Source of the DNA: Planctomycetota bacterium
GTDB lineage: Bacteria > Planctomycetota > UBA1135 > GCA-002686595
Reading direction: 5' to 3'
NCBI GenBank assembly: GCA_016795325.1
Contig: JAEUHY010000012.1
Span: 310,001-374,000, forward strand
DNA length: 64,000 nucleotides
How positions within the stretch are numbered: position 1 is the stretch's first letter; each line of letters begins with the position of its first letter. Positions 11,463 to 19,876 of this stretch are shown here, piece after piece. The position numbers and the translations under genes were made by a program. The notes below the pieces were generated by a model. The model made no database searches. It was not told the origin of the DNA and was given only the letters and a program-made list of their open reading frames with translations.

Positions 11463-13472
11463 ATGTCGCTTTCGCTGCTCGGCGCCGCGTGCGCCCTCGA
11501 ACTGGTCGCACTTGTCGGCGGTCGCGTCCACACCCTCGTACCCGGCGTCGCTCCCGCCGAGCGCGCCATCGTCCTCGACGGCGAACGCATCCAAGCGGTG
11601 TGCGCGCCCGCGGACGTCCCCGCGGCGGCGCGTGTCGTCGACGTGCGTGGGCTGCACATCGTCCCCGGCTACATCGACGGACTCGCGTACCACGACACGG
11701 AGCACGATCGGCTCTACACGCTCGCAGGCGTGTCGAGCATCTGCGACCACGGCAACGACGCGGCGCGGCTCGTCGGAGCGCGGCGCCCCGACGTGCGCAT
11801 GGCGAGCATGGGACCTGAGATCCACACCGCCGGTTTGCTGCTCGATGGCGAGCCGCCGGCCACGAGCGCCGCGCTGGTGCTCAAGACGGCGAACGACGTG
11901 GTCGAGGCGGTCGAGCACCTGCGCGAGATCGAGGTCGCGTTCTTCGCGACGCACGCGCAGCTCGACGGTGAGCTGTGGCGCGCCCTGATCGTCGAGAGCG
12001 CGAAGTTCCAGCTGGGCGTGTTCGGTCCGCGCCCCAAGGGGCTCGACCTCGCCGCCGTGCTGGCCGCCAAACCGCGTGGATTGGTGACGCTCGACTCGTT
12101 GCTACCCGCGGGCAAGACCTGGGACAGCGTGAGTGCGGACGAGCTCCGCGCCGCGGCCAAGGAGGTCGCCGCCGCGGGCGTGAGCGTGATCCCCACGCTC
12201 GGCGCGCTCTCTAAGGATCTCGACGCGCTCGATCCCGGTTCGAGCGACCTGACTTGGCTCGGCCCCAACTACACCAGCTATTGGTTGAACGAGCTCGCGG
12301 TGCGCAAGCAGCAGATGAACGAGAGCCTGCGCGCCTCGCGCGAGGGCGCGCTGACGAAGGCGAAGCTCTTGCTCGGCGCCCTGCACTCGAACGGAGTTCG
12401 TTTGGTCGCCGGCAGCGGCGCTCCGCATCCGTGGCTCATGCCCGGCGAAGGTCTGCACCGTGAACTCGCGCAGTGGCAGGCCGCCGGCGTGAACGCAGCG
12501 GACTGCCTGGCCGCGTGCACGCGCGAAGCGGCGCTGGCGTTCGGCCTCAAGGACTGCGGCGTGATCGAAGCGGGCAATCGCGCGGATTTGGTGCTGCTCA
12601 GCGCCGATCCGACGCAGAGCGTGGCCGCCATGCGCGAGATCGTGGGCGTCGTGCGGCGCGGCGCCGTGCTCGACCGCGCGCGGCTCGATGCGTTGCGCGG
12701 CGAGCTGTCCGGTTGGGTCGAGGCGGCGCGCAAGTTGGTCGACGCGCCGCTCGATGCGCCCAAGCCGGCGCTGCCCGAGGGCCAGGTGCTGATCAGCGGC
12801 AAGTGCGAGACGCTCTCGACCGCCGGTCGGCTGGCGGCGGAGCGTTTTGCCGTGGTGCGTGAGCTCGACGACACACTCACGTTCTGCAGCACGCGCCGCA
12901 CGCCGCCGGGCGTCAGCCAGCCCGAGTTGATCGTGCATTCACGCCAGCGTGTGCGCCGTGGACAGTTCGACAGCTTCGAAGTCCGCGCCGTGGCGCAGGG
13001 TCGCGAACTGCTCGTCAAGGGACTCAAGGCGGGGGACCAGTGGCGCGTGGAGCGGCGCTTCGACGGCGGATTCGTCGACCTCAAAGCTGCGCAGGAGGAC
13101 GTGGTTGCGATCGACTGCGACAGCGTCACCACGCCGATGCTGCTCGCCGTCACGCGCAAGCCTGGCGGCTTCCCGGTGATCCGCTTCCACGAAGGGCTCG
13201 AGCTCGAGGTCGTGCGCTGGGACATGGCGGTGAACGAACACGGCGACCACGGCTTCCGCACGCCGACCGGGGTGCGCTTGTGCCAGCTGAACGAGGCCGG
13301 AGCCGTCAAGGTGCTCGTGCAGCAACTCGGCGCCACCCAGACGCAGACTTCGCTCGTGGAGTTCGACACGCACGGCGGCGCGGGCTTGGAACTGCCGGCG
13401 GATGTGCTCGCCAAGGTGCGCGCGACCGCGGCGGCCGAGGCGCGCGGCGAAACGCCGGGCGCGAAGCGCTGA
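11463..13472 (+). CDS. Amidohydrolase-like protein with degenerate metal site
   Basis: 669 aa from the ATG at 11463. Residues 15-430 follow the imidazolonepropionase/dihydroorotase-like amidohydrolase pattern: an N-terminal beta sandwich (VGGRVHTLVPG, VLDGERIQAV), the PG-x-ID entry into the barrel, and the C-terminal ADLVLLSADP. Expected catalytic residues are missing. The HxH after PGxID reads GLAYHD (residues 73-78), and the late GTDAG-type Asp reads GSGAPHP. The last 230 residues form an unassigned beta-rich domain. The hydrophobic start (MSLSLLGAACALELVALVGG) could be a weak signal peptide or just the first strand. Probably a non-hydrolytic or altered member. It ends 9 bp before the dus gene. 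Confidence 0.65.
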   Translation: MSLSLLGAACALELVALVGGRVHTLVPGVAPAERAIVLDGERIQAVCAPADVPAAARVVDVRGLHIVPGYIDGLAYHDTEHDRLYTLAGVSSICDHGNDAARLVGARRPDVRMASMGPEIHTAGLLLDGEPPATSAALVLKTANDVVEAVEHLREIEVAFFATHAQLDGELWRALIVESAKFQLGVFGPRPKGLDLAAVLAAKPRGLVTLDSLLPAGKTWDSVSADELRAAAKEVAAAGVSVIPTLGALSKDLDALDPGSSDLTWLGPNYTSYWLNELAVRKQQMNESLRASREGALTKAKLLLGALHSNGVRLVAGSGAPHPWLMPGEGLHRELAQWQAAGVNAADCLAACTREAALAFGLKDCGVIEAGNRADLVLLSADPTQSVAAMREIVGVVRRGAVLDRARLDALRGELSGWVEAARKLVDAPLDAPKPALPEGQVLISGKCETLSTAGRLAAERFAVVRELDDTLTFCSTRRTPPGVSQPELIVHSRQRVRRGQFDSFEVRAVAQGRELLVKGLKAGDQWRVERRFDGGFVDLKAAQEDVVAIDCDSVTTPMLLAVTRKPGGFPVIRFHEGLELEVVRWDMAVNEHGDHGFRTPTGVRLCQLNEAGAVKVLVQQLGATQTQTSLVEFDTHGGAGLELPADVLAKVRATAAAEARGETPGAKR

Positions 13473-13481
13473 CACGTAGCG

Positions 13482-14693
13482 ATGAGCGACGCTTCCGCTG
13501 GCAGCGCGCCGCAGCGCGTGTGTTCGGAGCTCTCGCGCGACGTGCCCGTCGCCGCGCCGGGGGAATTCCAGCCGTTGCGGCTCGGCGCTTTGTCCGTGTG
13601 GCCGCCCGTGGTGCTCGCGCCGATGGCCGGCGTAACGAACTACCCCTTCCGCGCTTTGTGCCGCGAGCAGGGCGCGGGCGTGTACGTGTCCGAGATGATC
13701 ACGGCGCGCGGCTACTTGAACGGCAACCGGCGCACGGTGCTGCTCGCCAGCTCGCGACCCGACGAGAGCCCGCGCTCGGTGCAGGTGTACACCTCCGACC
13801 CCAAGGACGCGGGCGAGATGGTGGCGCGCCTGGTCGACGACGGCGTCGACCACGTCGATCTGAATCTGGGCTGTCCGGTGCGCAAGGTGACCTCGCACGG
13901 CGGCGGTGCGGCGATTCCGGTGAAGCGCCGGTTGATGGCGAACATCGTGCGCGCCATGGTCGCGAACGCGCGCGGCAAGCCGGTGACGGTCAAGGTGCGC
14001 AAGGGCATCGACGACGGGCTGCTCACGTTCCGCGACGCCGGGCGCGTCGCGCAGGAAGAAGGCGTGAGCGCGATCGGTCTGCACGCGCGCACCGCGGCGC
14101 AGCTCTACTCGGGCGAAGCCGACTGGGATGCGATCGGCGAGCTCAAGTCGAGCGTGTCGATCCCGGTGCTGGGCAATGGCGACATCTGGGAGTGCTTCGA
14201 TGCGCTGCGCATGATGCGCCGCACCGGCTGCGACGGCGTGATCATCGGACGCGGCTGCCTCGGCCGTCCGTGGCTCTTTGGCGAATTGGCCGCGGTGTTC
14301 GCCGGACGCGAACCGCCGCCGCCGCCGAATCTGGGGCAGGTGATCGACGTGATGCTCGACCACGCGCGGCGCCTGTGCGAGTTCTTCGGGCCCGAGCTGG
14401 GCATGCTGCAGATGCGCAAGTGGAGCGCCTGGTACACCAAGGGCTTCCGCAACTCTTCGCCGCTGCGCGAGCGGCTGCGGGTCGTGAGCAGCTACGCCGA
14501 ACTGGAGCGCGAGCTGAGCGAGCTCGATCGCGCCGAGGCCTTCCCGCTGAGCGCGTTGCGCGCCCACCGCGGAAAAAGCGGGCGCGTGCAGAGCGTCTCG
14601 CTGCCGCACGGCTTCCTCGCCTCGCGCGACGACGACGCGCCGCCCTGCGAGCAGTTCGACGCCGCCGAGGCGGAGTCGTACGACGGCGGTTGA
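13482..14693 (+). CDS. dus: tRNA-dihydrouridine synthase (DusB-type)
   Basis: FMN/NADPH-dependent reductase that converts specific uridines of tRNA to dihydrouridine. The TIM barrel begins with VVLAPMAGVTNYPFRALCRE (about residues 43-62). The catalytic Cys lies in DLNLGCPVRKV, FMN-phosphate contacts in HARTAAQLYSG, and the NGDIW...GRGCLGRPWLF segment is typical. At 403 aa it is longer than DusB (about 320), because of a 35-residue N-terminal leader and a C-terminal tail of about 70 residues. It probably forms an operon with the amidohydrolase-like gene 9 bp upstream. It converges with the next gene, leaving only 4 bp. Confidence 0.92.
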   Translation: MSDASAGSAPQRVCSELSRDVPVAAPGEFQPLRLGALSVWPPVVLAPMAGVTNYPFRALCREQGAGVYVSEMITARGYLNGNRRTVLLASSRPDESPRSVQVYTSDPKDAGEMVARLVDDGVDHVDLNLGCPVRKVTSHGGGAAIPVKRRLMANIVRAMVANARGKPVTVKVRKGIDDGLLTFRDAGRVAQEEGVSAIGLHARTAAQLYSGEADWDAIGELKSSVSIPVLGNGDIWECFDALRMMRRTGCDGVIIGRGCLGRPWLFGELAAVFAGREPPPPPNLGQVIDVMLDHARRLCEFFGPELGMLQMRKWSAWYTKGFRNSSPLRERLRVVSSYAELERELSELDRAEAFPLSALRAHRGKSGRVQSVSLPHGFLASRDDDAPPCEQFDAAEAESYDGG

Positions 14694-14697
14694 CGCG

Positions 14698-15873
14698 CTA
14701 CTTGTCGTCCGCCGGCCGCGTGGTGCGCTCGAAGGCTTTGCGCTCGCGCAGGATGCCGACCCACATCTCGCGCAGCTGCGCCGCTTCGCGCTCGATCGTC
14801 GCCCAGCGCGCCTGCGCCTTGGCGCGGGCGTCCGACGACTTCAGCAGGCGTTCCTCGAGCTTGGCGAGGTGCTCGTTCCAGTCCGCGGAGCGCGGCAGCG
14901 TCTTGGCGAGCGTCGCCGGGTCGCTCGAGCAACTCTCCCAGGCGAAGTTGAGCCGTTCGATGCACACCGCGTAGAGCGGCTCGAGTTCGCGCGCGCCGCA
15001 CAGGTAGCTGCGCGCGTAGGCAGCGCGCAATCCGCGGTGACGCCGCGCGCCCTGGAAGATCGAGCCGACCTTGTCGTACAGCACGCGGTGCTGCGACTCC
15101 GGCACGGGCGCCTTCCACTTGTTCCACTCGTCGAGCACGTCGTGCACGACGCCGAGCACGTCGACATCGGGCATCTCGAGATCCGCGCGGCTGCTCCAGG
15201 CGTCGTACAGCGTGATCCCGGGGAAAAGTGCGCCGACACGGTCGGTGTAGGCGTGCGCGAACGCGCTCAGCGCTTTCTGCTCGGCGCCGTCGTCGAGCGC
15301 GCGCTCGACCAGCGCTTCGGCGAGGTCCTGGCGCGGCAACATCCCGGCGAGAGCGTTCTCGAAACGACGCGCGAGGGGCGTGTCGGTCGCAACCAGCACG
15401 ACCTCCCGCGACGTGTAGTCGTAGATCCACCCGGGTTGTTGGGCGCGAGCGTGCAACTTGCCGAGGATGCGCTCGCGCTCGGCGCGTGCCTCGCGCGAGT
15501 CGGGGTCGAGCGCGCGGCGCGCGATGGGCTGCCCGGGGGCGTGACGCAGCGGGTCGAAGTGGGGGATCGGCGCCGCGGGCGGATACAGGCCCGGGTCGCG
15601 TTCGTCGAGTCGCAGCGCGTAACGCACGAGCGACTGCCGAAAGCCCTCGGCGTATTCGGCGCGCGCCTCGTACTCCTCGAGCGCGTCGGACTGCTCCGCG
15701 GGGCTGAGCAGCTCCCAGGCGCGGCGCACGGCTGCGTCGTCGGGAGCGGTCTGCGCCGCAGACTTCGTTTGCGCGGCGGCCGCCGGCGCGGATGCGTAGC
15801 ACGCGGCGCTCGCCGTCACGGCGAACGCGAACCAGAAAGCGGGGCGCGGGATGCAGTTCACGGCGGCCATCAT
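14698..15873 (-). CDS. Hypothetical exported protein
   Basis: 391 aa, no family recognised. The N-terminus (FWFAFAVTASAACYASAPAAAA) is a signal peptide with possible lipobox ASAAC or an Ala-x-Ala cleavage site. The mature part is alpha-helical and rich in Ala, Arg, Glu and Asp, with no obvious enzyme motif. Two ATG codons (15873, 15870) and a GTG a few codons later are possible starts. A strong intrinsic terminator ends only 15 bases before the first ATG, so the gene must use read-through, an attenuator or a later promoter (see findings). Confidence 0.6.
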   Translation of the reverse strand: MMAAVNCIPRPAFWFAFAVTASAACYASAPAAAAQTKSAAQTAPDDAAVRRAWELLSPAEQSDALEEYEARAEYAEGFRQSLVRYALRLDERDPGLYPPAAPIPHFDPLRHAPGQPIARRALDPDSREARAERERILGKLHARAQQPGWIYDYTSREVVLVATDTPLARRFENALAGMLPRQDLAEALVERALDDGAEQKALSAFAHAYTDRVGALFPGITLYDAWSSRADLEMPDVDVLGVVHDVLDEWNKWKAPVPESQHRVLYDKVGSIFQGARRHRGLRAAYARSYLCGARELEPLYAVCIERLNFAWESCSSDPATLAKTLPRSADWNEHLAKLEERLLKSSDARAKAQARWATIEREAAQLREMWVGILRERKAFERTTRPADDK

Positions 15874-15887
15874 GGCGCCGGACGAAC

Positions 15888-15923
15888 AAAAACGGGCGGC
15901 GCCTTGGCGAGGCGCCGCCCGTT
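15888..15923 (-). terminator. Intrinsic terminator or attenuator upstream of 14698-15873
   Basis: AACGGGCGGCGCC (15891-15903) and GGCGCCGCCCGTT (15911-15923) form a perfect 13-bp stem with a 7-base loop. On the minus strand it runs straight into TTTTTGTT. It lies 308 bp after the pcnB-like stop and 15 bp before the next minus-strand start codon. Confidence 0.85.
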
Positions 15924-16232
15924 CACTGCAACACGATTCCAGTGCAACCCGGGGCAGGAGCCGCCCCCAAGACTTCTGTCAACCAAGGAAACTCACTCGC
16001 GCACGCTGCGGTCGGCCGCACTCCCCGCGCAGGAACAGCACTCGGCGGACGGCCGAAGCGTTCCAGGAGTTTGGCCGGCTGCTGCCGGCGACAAAAGAAA
16101 GTTAGCACCCTTTGGCGCGGCGGGCGTCGAGTGCGAATTCAACTTGGCGGCGCACGAGATCGTGTCCCCGGAAAGAAAGTGCGGTCGAGGCATCGCCTGC
16201 GAGCTGCGAGAGCCCGCGCCCGAGCTCGGCGC
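15924..16232. other. Non-coding interval between pcnB-like gene and terminator
   Basis: No convincing ORF on either strand. On the minus strand it would be the 3' untranslated region of the pcnB-like transcript or a separate short RNA ending at the 15888-15923 terminator. A TTGACA (15977-15982, minus) is present but has no matching -10 at 16-18 bases. A small hairpin CACTG...CAGTG sits next to the terminator. An independent small RNA is possible but unsupported. Confidence 0.4.
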
Positions 16233-17624
16233 TCAGGCTTCTGCCGGCGGTTCCGCGGTTTCCGCGCGCTTGCCGCGCCGGCGGCCGCGCCGCCGCTTGC
16301 GCTTGCGCTCGCGCTCCACGTCGTCCGTCGAGGCGCCCTGGGCTTCCTGGTAACGCTGCACCCACGACTCGTACACGTCCCAGCCCTGTCCCCAGGCCAT
16401 CGAGCGGAGTCGGAACAGGTCCAGCGACTCGCGGAAATCCTCGCCGCGCGCGAACAGCAGCGGGCGGAAACGTTTGCTCAGCGGCTGGGTGAAGCGGCGC
16501 TGCTGCAGGATTGCGCGGATCGCCTTGCCCGTGTCGCGCCGCGAGAGCCGCACGCCCAGCGCGAACGGCTCGAGCAACTCGGAAGCCGCGCGCGCCAGTT
16601 CGGGGCCAGCCTGATCGTGGTTGCGCGGATCGACGCCGGCGGCGCGCTCGATCAGGCGCAGGAACAGAACAGCGACGCACACGCCGGTGGCCGGGTTGTT
16701 GCCGGCGTGGACATCGCCGTCGAGCGCTTCGAGCAGGCGCCAGAACTCGTCGGCGCGGTCGTGCGCGGCGGGATCGGGGTCGTCGCGTTGGCCGAGGTGT
16801 GCGTCGATCTGCGGCAGCAGCACGCGCAACGCTCCGCACGCCCGCATCATGCGGAACGCGCCGAGTGCGACGCCCGAGCGCATCAGGCGCAGGATCTCCT
16901 CGAGCACGCGCGGCTTGGCGGAACGTCCGAGTTCGTCGGCGGTGTCGATCATCGCCGCCCAGGTGTCGTCGTCGATGCGCAGCCCTAGTCGCGTGGCGAA
17001 CTTGATCGCGCGCAGGATGCGCACCGGATCCTCGGCCATGCGCACGCGCGGGTCGCCGATCGTGCGCAGCACTCCCGCGTCGAGGTCGTCGAGCCCGCCG
17101 ACGTAGTCGAGGATTTCGCGCCGCGTCGGGTCGAGGAACAACGCGTTGATCGTGAAGTCGCGCCGCAGCGCGTCCTCTTCCGCGTTGCCGAACTCGTTGT
17201 CGTCGGTGATGAGCAGATCGTCGGGCTCTTCCTCGCGCGGCGGCGGCGCGCGGCGGAAGGTCGCGGTCTCGATCACGTGGTCGCCGTAGGCGACATGCAC
17301 CAGCTTGAAGCGCTTGCCGATGATGCGGCCGTTGGCGAACGAACGCTTGACCTGGCGCGGGTGCGCGCTGGTGGCGACGTCGAAGTCCTTGGGGCGACGT
17401 CCCAAGAGCAGGTCGCGCACGCAGCCGCCGACCAGGTATGCCTGAAAACCCTGGCGTTGGAGCCGCGAGATCACGCGCAACGCGTCTTGGTCGAGGCTCG
17501 AGAGCGGGATGTCCTCGGCGGGGCGCACGCGCGGCTCGATGGGCTGCCCGCCGGTCGGCCGCTCGGCGGGGGCTTGCGGTTCGTCGTTCGACGGGGCTTC
17601 GTGTTGTGTGCGTCGTTTGCGCAA
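16233..17624 (-). CDS. pcnB: Class II nucleotidyltransferase, poly(A) polymerase PcnB-like
   Basis: 463 aa. The head domain has LVGGCVRDLLLGRRPKDFDV at residues 64-83, with the GG and the metal-binding DFD (80-82), then RRDFTINALFLD and the neck segment EDPVRILRAIKFATRLG, all typical of the PcnB/CCA family. The C-terminal tail is strongly basic (KRKRRRGRRRGKR), as in bacterial poly(A) polymerases, which suggests PAP activity in RNA decay rather than CCA addition. A second, shorter family member at 61597-62907 is the better CCA-enzyme candidate. Sequence alone does not always separate the two. The N-terminal 35 residues are Pro/Glu-rich and probably disordered. Confidence 0.85.
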   Translation of the reverse strand: MRKRRTQHEAPSNDEPQAPAERPTGGQPIEPRVRPAEDIPLSSLDQDALRVISRLQRQGFQAYLVGGCVRDLLLGRRPKDFDVATSAHPRQVKRSFANGRIIGKRFKLVHVAYGDHVIETATFRRAPPPREEEPDDLLITDDNEFGNAEEDALRRDFTINALFLDPTRREILDYVGGLDDLDAGVLRTIGDPRVRMAEDPVRILRAIKFATRLGLRIDDDTWAAMIDTADELGRSAKPRVLEEILRLMRSGVALGAFRMMRACGALRVLLPQIDAHLGQRDDPDPAAHDRADEFWRLLEALDGDVHAGNNPATGVCVAVLFLRLIERAAGVDPRNHDQAGPELARAASELLEPFALGVRLSRRDTGKAIRAILQQRRFTQPLSKRFRPLLFARGEDFRESLDLFRLRSMAWGQGWDVYESWVQRYQEAQGASTDDVERERKRKRRRGRRRGKRAETAEPPAEA

Positions 17625-17689
17625 GCCAGCACTGTAGCCGAGCGAGGCGTCACGCTTGAAGCCTGCTGCGCCCCAGCCGCGCGCCGCGC

Positions 17690-17718
17690 TTGCCAGAGGT
17701 GGGCCACGGACCTACTCT
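17690..17718 (+). promoter_or_regulatory. Sigma-70-type promoter of tRNA-Trp
   Basis: TTGCCA (17690-17695), a 17-base spacer and TACTCT (17713-17718) lie 17 bases before the tRNA-Trp 5' end, so transcription would start about 10 bases before the mature RNA. Confidence 0.55.
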
Positions 17719-17735
17719 GTTCGCTCGCTTCGCGC

Positions 17736-17813
17736 AGGGCAGTAGCTCCTAACGGTTAGAGCGACTGATTCCAAATCAGTAGGTTCGGGGTTCGAATCCC
17801 TGCTGCCCTGCCA
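17736..17813 (+). tRNA. tRNA-Trp (anticodon CCA), CCA encoded
   Basis: The acceptor AGGGCAG pairs with CTGCCCT, then discriminator G and an encoded CCA. The anticodon stem ACTGA/TCAGT encloses TTCCAAA, anticodon CCA (Trp). The T arm is CGGGG-TTCGAAT-CCCTG, with one G-T pair. Confidence 0.95.
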
Positions 17814-17988
17814 TCTCCAAGCCAACTCTCGGCCATCCTCCGGCCACCTACCGACGCCTCGCCGCACAGGCTTGGCCGCCCGCCCGCCCACGTTCTCGCG
17901 CGCCACGGACTCGTCCGGGAAACCGTCCCGGATCCGCTCCGCATCCGCCGCGGGGCGAGCCACCGGCGGCCCTCGACGCCCACCTACG

Positions 17989-18882
17989 ATGAGTTTTGCG
18001 ACGCTAGCCAACGACGCGCACGGCGACGAGGACGACGACGGCCCCGAAGGTGGAGCGGACGGCGGGGCTCCCGACGCAGAGCAGGCTGCTCCCAACTCGG
18101 CCGCGGCGCCTGCCTCGCAGTCCGGCGGCTACGTGCGCGGCGTCGGCCCAGCGCCCAAGCCTCCGCGCAAGGAAGAAGATCCCGACGCGGTGCTCGAGTA
18201 CGCCAACCTGCCGCTCGCGAGCGTCGACGAGTTGCGCGCCGCGCTGGCCTGGGCCTTCGAAGGCGAAGAGGAAGTCACCCCGGCGCTGCTCGATCGTTAC
18301 GCCGAGCACGCGCGGCTGGTGCTCGAAGGCAACGCGGTGATGAACCTGACCGCGATCGTGGATCCGCGCGAGATGGCGGCCAAGCACTACCTCGACTCGT
18401 GGCGCACCACGCGGCTCCTGCCGCTGGCGGGCCGCTCGTTGTGCGACATGGGAACGGGCGCTGGTTTCCCTGGGATGGCGGTCGCGCTCGCGGAGCCGCA
18501 GGCGCGCGTCGGTCTGGTGGACTCGACGCGCAAGCGGATCGATTTCGTGCAGAGCTGCATCGAGCGCATGGGGCTCAAGAACGCCAAGGCCAGCGCCGAG
18601 CGCGTGGAAGAGCACCTAGCGCGCAACAAGTACGACATCGTGCTCGTGCGCGCGGTGAGTTCGGTGCGCGAGAACGTCCGCATGCTCCGCAAGGTGCGCC
18701 ATTCCCACAAAGACCTGGTGATGCTGAAGGGTCCTTCGTGGTCGCGCGAAGCACGCGCCGCAGAACGCGAGGCCGAGCGGCTGGGCTTCCGGCTCGACAC
18801 GGTGTGGGAGCACAAGCTCCCCGGCGAGCTCGGTGACCGCGCCTTCCTCGTCTACCGCGCCCCCGGAAGTCAGGGCGGCTGA
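17989..18882 (+). CDS. rsmG: 16S rRNA (guanine-527-N7)-methyltransferase RsmG
   Basis: 297 aa from the ATG at 17989; the frame is open further upstream but that part has no family sequence. The first 80 residues form an acidic, Gly/Ala-rich, probably disordered leader not seen in ordinary RsmG (about 210 aa). The core is typical: LLDRYAEHARLVLEGNAVMNLTAI (in two parts), HYLDSW, SAM-binding DMGTGAGFPGMAVAL, then VDSTRKRIDFVQ and RAVSSV. It methylates G527 in the 530 loop of 16S rRNA; loss in other bacteria gives low-level streptomycin resistance. Followed by a tiny membrane ORF. Confidence 0.9.
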   Translation: MSFATLANDAHGDEDDDGPEGGADGGAPDAEQAAPNSAAAPASQSGGYVRGVGPAPKPPRKEEDPDAVLEYANLPLASVDELRAALAWAFEGEEEVTPALLDRYAEHARLVLEGNAVMNLTAIVDPREMAAKHYLDSWRTTRLLPLAGRSLCDMGTGAGFPGMAVALAEPQARVGLVDSTRKRIDFVQSCIERMGLKNAKASAERVEEHLARNKYDIVLVRAVSSVRENVRMLRKVRHSHKDLVMLKGPSWSREARAAEREAERLGFRLDTVWEHKLPGELGDRAFLVYRAPGSQGG

Positions 18883-18904
18883 ACGCCGCGCGGAGTTGCC
18901 AGGC

Positions 18905-19006
18905 GTGCCGCTGTGGGGGTGGATCGCGTTGGGCGTCGCGGCGCTGCTCGCGGCGGCCTTCGTGCTGTTCGTGATCGCGAACTACCCGAGCGACAACTCG
19001 TTCTGA
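18905..19006 (+). CDS. Possible small single-pass membrane protein (33 aa)
   Basis: A GTG at 18905 (or TTG at 18896) opens a frame for a 33-residue peptide that is almost one transmembrane helix: WIALGVAALLAAAFVLFVIA, then a short polar tail. A GGAG (18892-18895) lies nine bases upstream of the GTG. It begins 23 bp after the rsmG stop and may be translated from the same mRNA. No family is recognised, and short GC-rich hydrophobic frames can arise by chance. Confidence 0.35.
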   Translation: MPLWGWIALGVAALLAAAFVLFVIANYPSDNSF

Positions 19007-19048
19007 GCGCCGCTGCGCCTGCGCAGCTGTCGCACCAGCGCGCCGGAG

Positions 19049-19234
19049 TCAGTCGAGTCCGAGTTCGTGCAGCAGGCGTGCGACGAGCACGCCGAGCGTG
19101 ATCACCACGCTGAGCGATACGGCGCTCCAAAAGGTGAAGCGCCACACGCTCGGTTCCTCGCGCGCCGGAGTGCCGCCCGACGGCGGCGGCGAAGTGGGCG
19201 GGGTCTGCGGGGGCGGTTGGTCCGGCGCGGTCAT
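19049..19234 (-). CDS. Possible small membrane protein (61 aa)
   Basis: ATG at 19234. The first 30 residues are Pro-rich (APDQPPPQTPPTSPPPSGG), then comes a single predicted transmembrane helix (FWSAVSLSVVITLGVLVARLL) and a short end. The layout, a disordered Pro-rich cytoplasmic tail plus an anchor, is common among small membrane proteins, but no family is recognised. The 98-codon frame is open further upstream, without supporting sequence. It converges on the small ORF at 18905-19006. Confidence 0.45.
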   Translation of the reverse strand: MTAPDQPPPQTPPTSPPPSGGTPAREEPSVWRFTFWSAVSLSVVITLGVLVARLLHELGLD

Positions 19235-19653
19235 AACGTCGGCGACTCTAAGCTGCCGTCGGCCTCTGGTCGAAGCGGTGCGGCGCTCGCGCGCGGGAGC
19301 CCATTGCTTCTCGGGCGCCGCGGGCCGAGGACCTGCGTCGATCACGGGCGCCTGTCACCAGCGCCGTCGAAGTTCGCGGGCCTCCATCGAAAGCGTGGAC
19401 CGAACCTGGGCCCTCACGCAGTGCACTGAGGCCGGGTCAGCGCTGGCCCGTCACGGCGGCCGATCCGTCGAGCGCGTTCAGCGCGGCCCGTTCACCGCTA
19501 GCTGCGCGCCGCGCCGGGGAATCGTTGCGCCGGGGAATCGTTGCGCCGGGGAATCGTTGCGCCCGGGAATCTCCGCGCCGGGGAATCGCCACTGCGATCC
19601 CACCGGCGGCCGCACCATCCATCGCGACATGGCTGCCGTCGACCGGCGGGCCA
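19235..19653. other. Gene-poor interval with tandem repeat
   Basis: No convincing coding frame. Contents are the upstream region of the 61-aa membrane ORF, a short tandem repeat array (19511-19590) and the 3' flank of tRNA-Leu(CAG). No promoter, hairpin with U-run or known RNA motif was recognised. Confidence 0.5.
19511..19590. repeat. Five tandem copies of a 16-bp unit
   Basis: Unit GCGCCGGGGAATCGTT. Copies at 19511, 19527 and 19543 are identical; the fourth (19559) differs at four positions and the fifth (19575) at two. There is no spacer between units, so it is not a CRISPR. It lies 64 bp beyond the 3' end of tRNA-Leu(CAG). Confidence 0.95.
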
Positions 19654-19742
19654 TGGTGCCCGAGGGGGGAGTCGAACCCCCACTCCTGTTTAAAGGAACA
19701 AGGACCTGAACCTTGCGCGTCTGCCAATTCCGCCACCCGGGC
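19654..19742 (-). tRNA. tRNA-Leu (anticodon CAG), CCA encoded
   Basis: On minus, the acceptor GCCCGGG pairs with CTCGGGC (one mismatch or G-T pair), followed by A and an encoded CCA. The D arm is TGGCGGAATTGGCAGACGCG. The anticodon loop contains CAG (Leu), and a long variable arm, as in all leucine tRNAs, precedes the T arm. Confidence 0.93.
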
Positions 19743-19876
19743 TTGCGATGGGGCGGAGACGATACGGGCCGAGGTGGCGCCGGTCAACGAGGCGCGACGT
19801 GTTCCGCGCGAAATTCCGACGCCTCCCGACCGAGCGGCTATGCTCCGCGCCCTGCCGGCACTTCCCGGCGACGTGC

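Noticed and set aside
15924..16232. 6S, SRP or RNase P RNA in the gap
   Set aside because: None of their conserved cores was found on either strand; only the terminator is certain.
19511..19590. CRISPR array
   Set aside because: The 16-bp units abut without spacers and there are no cas genes.
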